A DNA stretch of 64,000 nt from Pseudoips prasinana. Lineage: Eukaryota; Arthropoda; Insecta; Lepidoptera; Nolidae. Below are positions 61,435 through 64,000 of the stretch, in pieces (within the stretch, counting starts at the first letter, position 1; each line of letters starts with the position of its first letter). Location: positions 9,486,001-9,550,000 of the forward strand of contig OX621250.1 of assembly GCA_951640165.1 (NCBI GenBank). Reading direction: 5' to 3'. Both the position numbers and the translations under genes were made by a program. The notes beneath the pieces are model-generated. The model was not told the origin of the DNA and searched no databases. It saw only the letters and a program-made list of their open reading frames with translations.

Positions 61435-64000
61435 CAAAGTCAAAGTCAAAAATATTTATTGCACTTAGGTACATTACATACACTTATGCACGTCAATAGA
61501 AAAAAAAATACAATATAATTAAACTACATACCAAATTAAATTACAAACATGTCAAATGAAATTAAAAATGAAATTACACGTCAAATTTAATTACAAACAT
61601 GTCAAGATAACAATAGAAAAAATAGAAATGGGTTATATAAATACAAAAATATAATAACTATAAAAGTAATTTTATAAATTAAAAATATTTGTAAATGTAA
61701 TTTATCTGTCCATTGCAAGCTCTAACTAAGCTACCAAGGGGTTTTGTCGTCAATACATTCTTTGATTGTATAATATGCTTTTTTCAATAAACATTTTTTT
61801 ATCTCCAACTTAAATTTATCTAGAGGCATTTGAATTACATGCGTTGGTATTTTATTATAAAATTGAGGGCCTAGCCCAACAAAAGATCGATGTACTTTAT
61901 GAAGACGATGGTATTGAGAACACAACTTATGTTTGTTTCTAGTGTTTAGATTATGAACGTCACTTCTTTTTTCAAATAGATGTAAGTTCTGACGTACATA
62001 TATTAGATTTGCGTAAATATACTGTGATGCCACAGTCAGTATATCTATGTCCTTGAAGAACTCTTTAAGTGAAACCCTAGCACTAAGTTGATATATGGCA
62101 CGGATGGCTCTCTTCTGTAAGATAAAAATGGTTTCAATGTCTGCAGCCCTGCCCCATAATAAAATTCCGTAGGACATGAGGCTGTGAAAATAACTATAAT
62201 AAATAAGTCTAGCAGTATCGACATCAGTAAATTGTCTTACTTTTCTGATTGCGTAAGCGGCCGAGCTGAGTTTGTTCGCAAGACAGGAAATATGATCACC
62301 CCATTGCAACTTGTTATCAATCGTAAAACCCAGAAAAATTGTCGATTTAACCATATCTAAGAAATCACCATTAATACTCACTTTTGGTACTACACTGTTA
62401 ACATTAGGCATGATGAACTGAATGCATTTCGTTTTATTAGCGTTTAATACAAGGTTATTAGCTGTAAACCAGTCATTTGTTAGAGTCAAGGTAGAATTAA
62501 TTAGATCATAATGGTTTAAATTTCGTTTGACTTTAAAAATCAGTGACGTGTCATCTGCAAATAATACAACGTTACATTTATCTTGTATATAGTATGGTAG
62601 ATCATTAATGTAAATGAGAAATAAAAATGGCCCAAGAATAGAACCTTGTGGGACGCCCATGTGCACAGGTAGAGCTGATGACTTTTTCCCATTGATGTCT
62701 ACACATTGAGTTCGTTGATCCAAATAAGAGGAAAGAACTTCAATTGCAATATTACGCACGCCATAATGATGGAGCTTACCCAACAAAGTGTCATGGTGAA
62801 CGCAATCAAACGCCTTGGAGAGGTCGCAAAACACCCCAATGGCATTCTGTGATGACTCCCAAGCACTGTAAATGTGTTTCATTAAGGCGACTCCAGCATC
62901 TGTAGTTGATCGACCTTTAGTAAAACCGTACTGATCACAGTGTAGCAAATTATTCAAATGAAAGTGTTTCATCAATTGTTTAAGTAAAATTCTTTCAAAT
63001 ATTTTGCTAAATACGGGCAAAATTGAAATAAGTCTATAATTACCGAGTTCGTTTTTACTGCCCGACTTGAATAAAGGAATGATCTTACTTAATTTCATAA
63101 GGTCCGGGAATGAACCTGTATCAATGCTCGAGTTAAAGATAATTGCAAGGAACGGAGCCAAAATACCTATAACACTCTTTAACACTTTCATAGAAATTCC
63201 CCAAAAATCTCCAGTAGTCTTTGCACTTATAGATTTAACAGTGTTTATAATATCTATCGGTGTGATGTGTTCAAATTCAAACGTAACCTTACATTCCGGC
63301 ACGCTATTAAGAAGGAAACGTTTTGAATCAGCTAAAGATGACTTTAAAGAGCTAGTCGTGGCTAATGGTATTTCGGAAAAAAAATTATTAAATATTTCGG
63401 CTATATCCCGGTCTTTCGTAATTAACGTATTGTCTTTTAGTATTTTATATCCATTCTCACGTTTAGTGGCTCTTCCTGTTTCTCTATTTATTATATTCCA
63501 GGTTGTTTTTATATTGTTATCGGACTTTTTAATCTTATTCCTAATAAAAATGGCTTTTGCCATCACACATACTTTTTTAAATAGTTTAGAGTAGTTTCTA
63601 ACATAGTTAACAAACATAGGGTCCAAGTTATATTTTTTAATACCATATAGTTCGTACAGCGTATTTCTACTTTTGTATATGCCCGGTGTAGCCCATTCAT
63701 TAAATTTGCAATTTATTTTACGATTACTAATTTTTGTTTTAAACGTATTCTGATATTCTTTATTTATTATGTCAAAAAGGGCTCCATACATATGGTTTGG
63801 ATTCGTAGATGTAAATAAATAGGAATCCATTTTAATTTCTATGTTATTTTTAAAACGTTCTATACGACTGTCAGTTAAAGGTCTACTTGTAATTTTTCTG
63901 GGTTGCCCACTTTCAGAGTTCTCAAAGCACGCTAGCTGCCCACAATGATCAGACGTAAGGTCATTTAAGATAATACTACTGGCTGCATCACAGTTACAAA
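61435..64000 (-). mobile_element. LINE (Jockey/CR1 superfamily), 3' 2.57 kb, continues past the window
   Basis: The 3' UTR (61450-61730) ends in the short repeat TTTGACTTTGACTTTGG. The coding part is intact to the right edge, so the 5' portion including most of the endonuclease lies outside. A decayed sister copy lies at 33395-34461. Confidence 0.85.
61731..64000 (-). CDS. LINE endonuclease/reverse transcriptase (partial at 5' edge, intact otherwise)
   Basis: Copies element RNA into DNA at a nicked target. The first in-frame ATG in the window (63830) gives 699 residues, but the same frame is open right up to 64000 and includes a DHCGQLACF segment like the end of an AP-type endonuclease. So ATG 63830 is internal. 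Counting from it: NYRLIS at 264-269; DQYGFTKGRST near 299-309; the catalytic FCDLSKAFD at 334-342 (D336); GVPQGSILGPF at 392-402; the FADD box at 424-427 (D426, D427); FLGFTIDNKLQW at 499-510. The C-terminus (FKLEIKKCLLKKAYYTI) is typical. No stop or frameshift is visible, so the copy is recent and may be competent. Confidence 0.9.
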   Translation of the reverse strand, partial: CNCDAASSIILNDLTSDHCGQLACFENSESGQPRKITSRPLTDSRIERFKNNIEIKMDSYLFTSTNPNHMYGALFDIINKEYQNTFKTKISNRKINCKFNEWATPGIYKSRNTLYELYGIKKYNLDPMFVNYVRNYSKLFKKVCVMAKAIFIRNKIKKSDNNIKTTWNIINRETGRATKRENGYKILKDNTLITKDRDIAEIFNNFFSEIPLATTSSLKSSLADSKRFLLNSVPECKVTFEFEHITPIDIINTVKSISAKTTGDFWGISMKVLKSVIGILAPFLAIIFNSSIDTGSFPDLMKLSKIIPLFKSGSKNELGNYRLISILPVFSKIFERILLKQLMKHFHLNNLLHCDQYGFTKGRSTTDAGVALMKHIYSAWESSQNAIGVFCDLSKAFDCVHHDTLLGKLHHYGVRNIAIEVLSSYLDQRTQCVDINGKKSSALPVHMGVPQGSILGPFLFLIYINDLPYYIQDKCNVVLFADDTSLIFKVKRNLNHYDLINSTLTLTNDWFTANNLVLNANKTKCIQFIMPNVNSVVPKVSINGDFLDMVKSTIFLGFTIDNKLQWGDHISCLANKLSSAAYAIRKVRQFTDVDTARLIYYSYFHSLMSYGILLWGRAADIETIFILQKRAIRAIYQLSARVSLKEFFKDIDILTVASQYIYANLIYVRQNLHLFEKRSDVHNLNTRNKHKLCSQYHRLHKVHRSFVGLGPQFYNKIPTHVIQMPLDKFKLEIKKCLLKKAYYTIKECIDDKTPW

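Noticed and set aside
63067..63594. 175-codon plus-strand frame
   Set aside because: It is a shadow of the LINE reverse transcriptase on the minus strand.

Overview
The window looks like intergenic or intronic DNA from a lepidopteran (moth or butterfly) nuclear genome. It is AT-rich and contains almost no host coding sequence. The attribution rests on the repeat types: RTE-type LINE 3' ends that stop in (GAT)n, tRNA-headed SINEs, small Helitrons ending CTAG, GGCCAAGTGCGAGTCGG-type repeats and a cecropia/mellifera-like mariner. I found no convincing host gene, no tRNA or rRNA gene, no CRISPR array and no bacterial-type operon. Nearly every open frame over 60 codons is a transposon fragment or a chance frame across a SINE.

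Layout. 1-2.4 kb: SINEs nested in one another, an RTE 3' end and three small inverted-repeat elements. 2.5-8.2 kb: a LINE 3' end, one copy of a poly(A)-tailed retroposon with a coding tail, and long low-repeat stretches. 8.2-10.9 kb: an intact 1,288-bp mariner inside an older repeat; a local duplication preserves the empty target site. 11-25.9 kb: SINE, Helitron and MITE mosaic, a degenerate LINE ORF1-like frame with its own 3' end (about 23.1-23.6 kb), and many copies of a 5S-rRNA-like sequence. 26.3-28.6 kb: an RTE pseudogene split by an R1-type LINE. 30.8-31.2 kb: an RTE copy with an inverted 5' part. 33.4-34.5 kb: a decayed LINE. 36.2-37.1 kb: a retroposon carrying a 314-bp palindrome. 39.6-40.6 kb: an irregular tandem array. 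41.3-43.9 kb: a textbook 5S-derived SINE and a 256-bp tandem array. 46.3-50.0 kb: a four-level nest around a hAT element. 50-61.4 kb: more SINEs, Helitrons and LINE ends. 61.4-64.0 kb: an intact LINE reverse transcriptase frame running off the right edge.

The working machinery visible is the mariner transposase (8835-9893) and the LINE reverse transcriptase (61731 to the edge). Everything else is non-autonomous or broken. The SINEs would depend on LINE enzymes such as RTE, whose 3' end some of them resemble. Family names such as SINE1-SINE5 and KCT are labels I coined for this window, not database names. The strongest candidates for something undescribed are the 5S-rRNA-derived SINE family, the poly(A) retroposon with a conserved protein tail, the 39.6-40.6 kb array, and the 19-residue repeat protein remnant at 47.9-48.5 kb.
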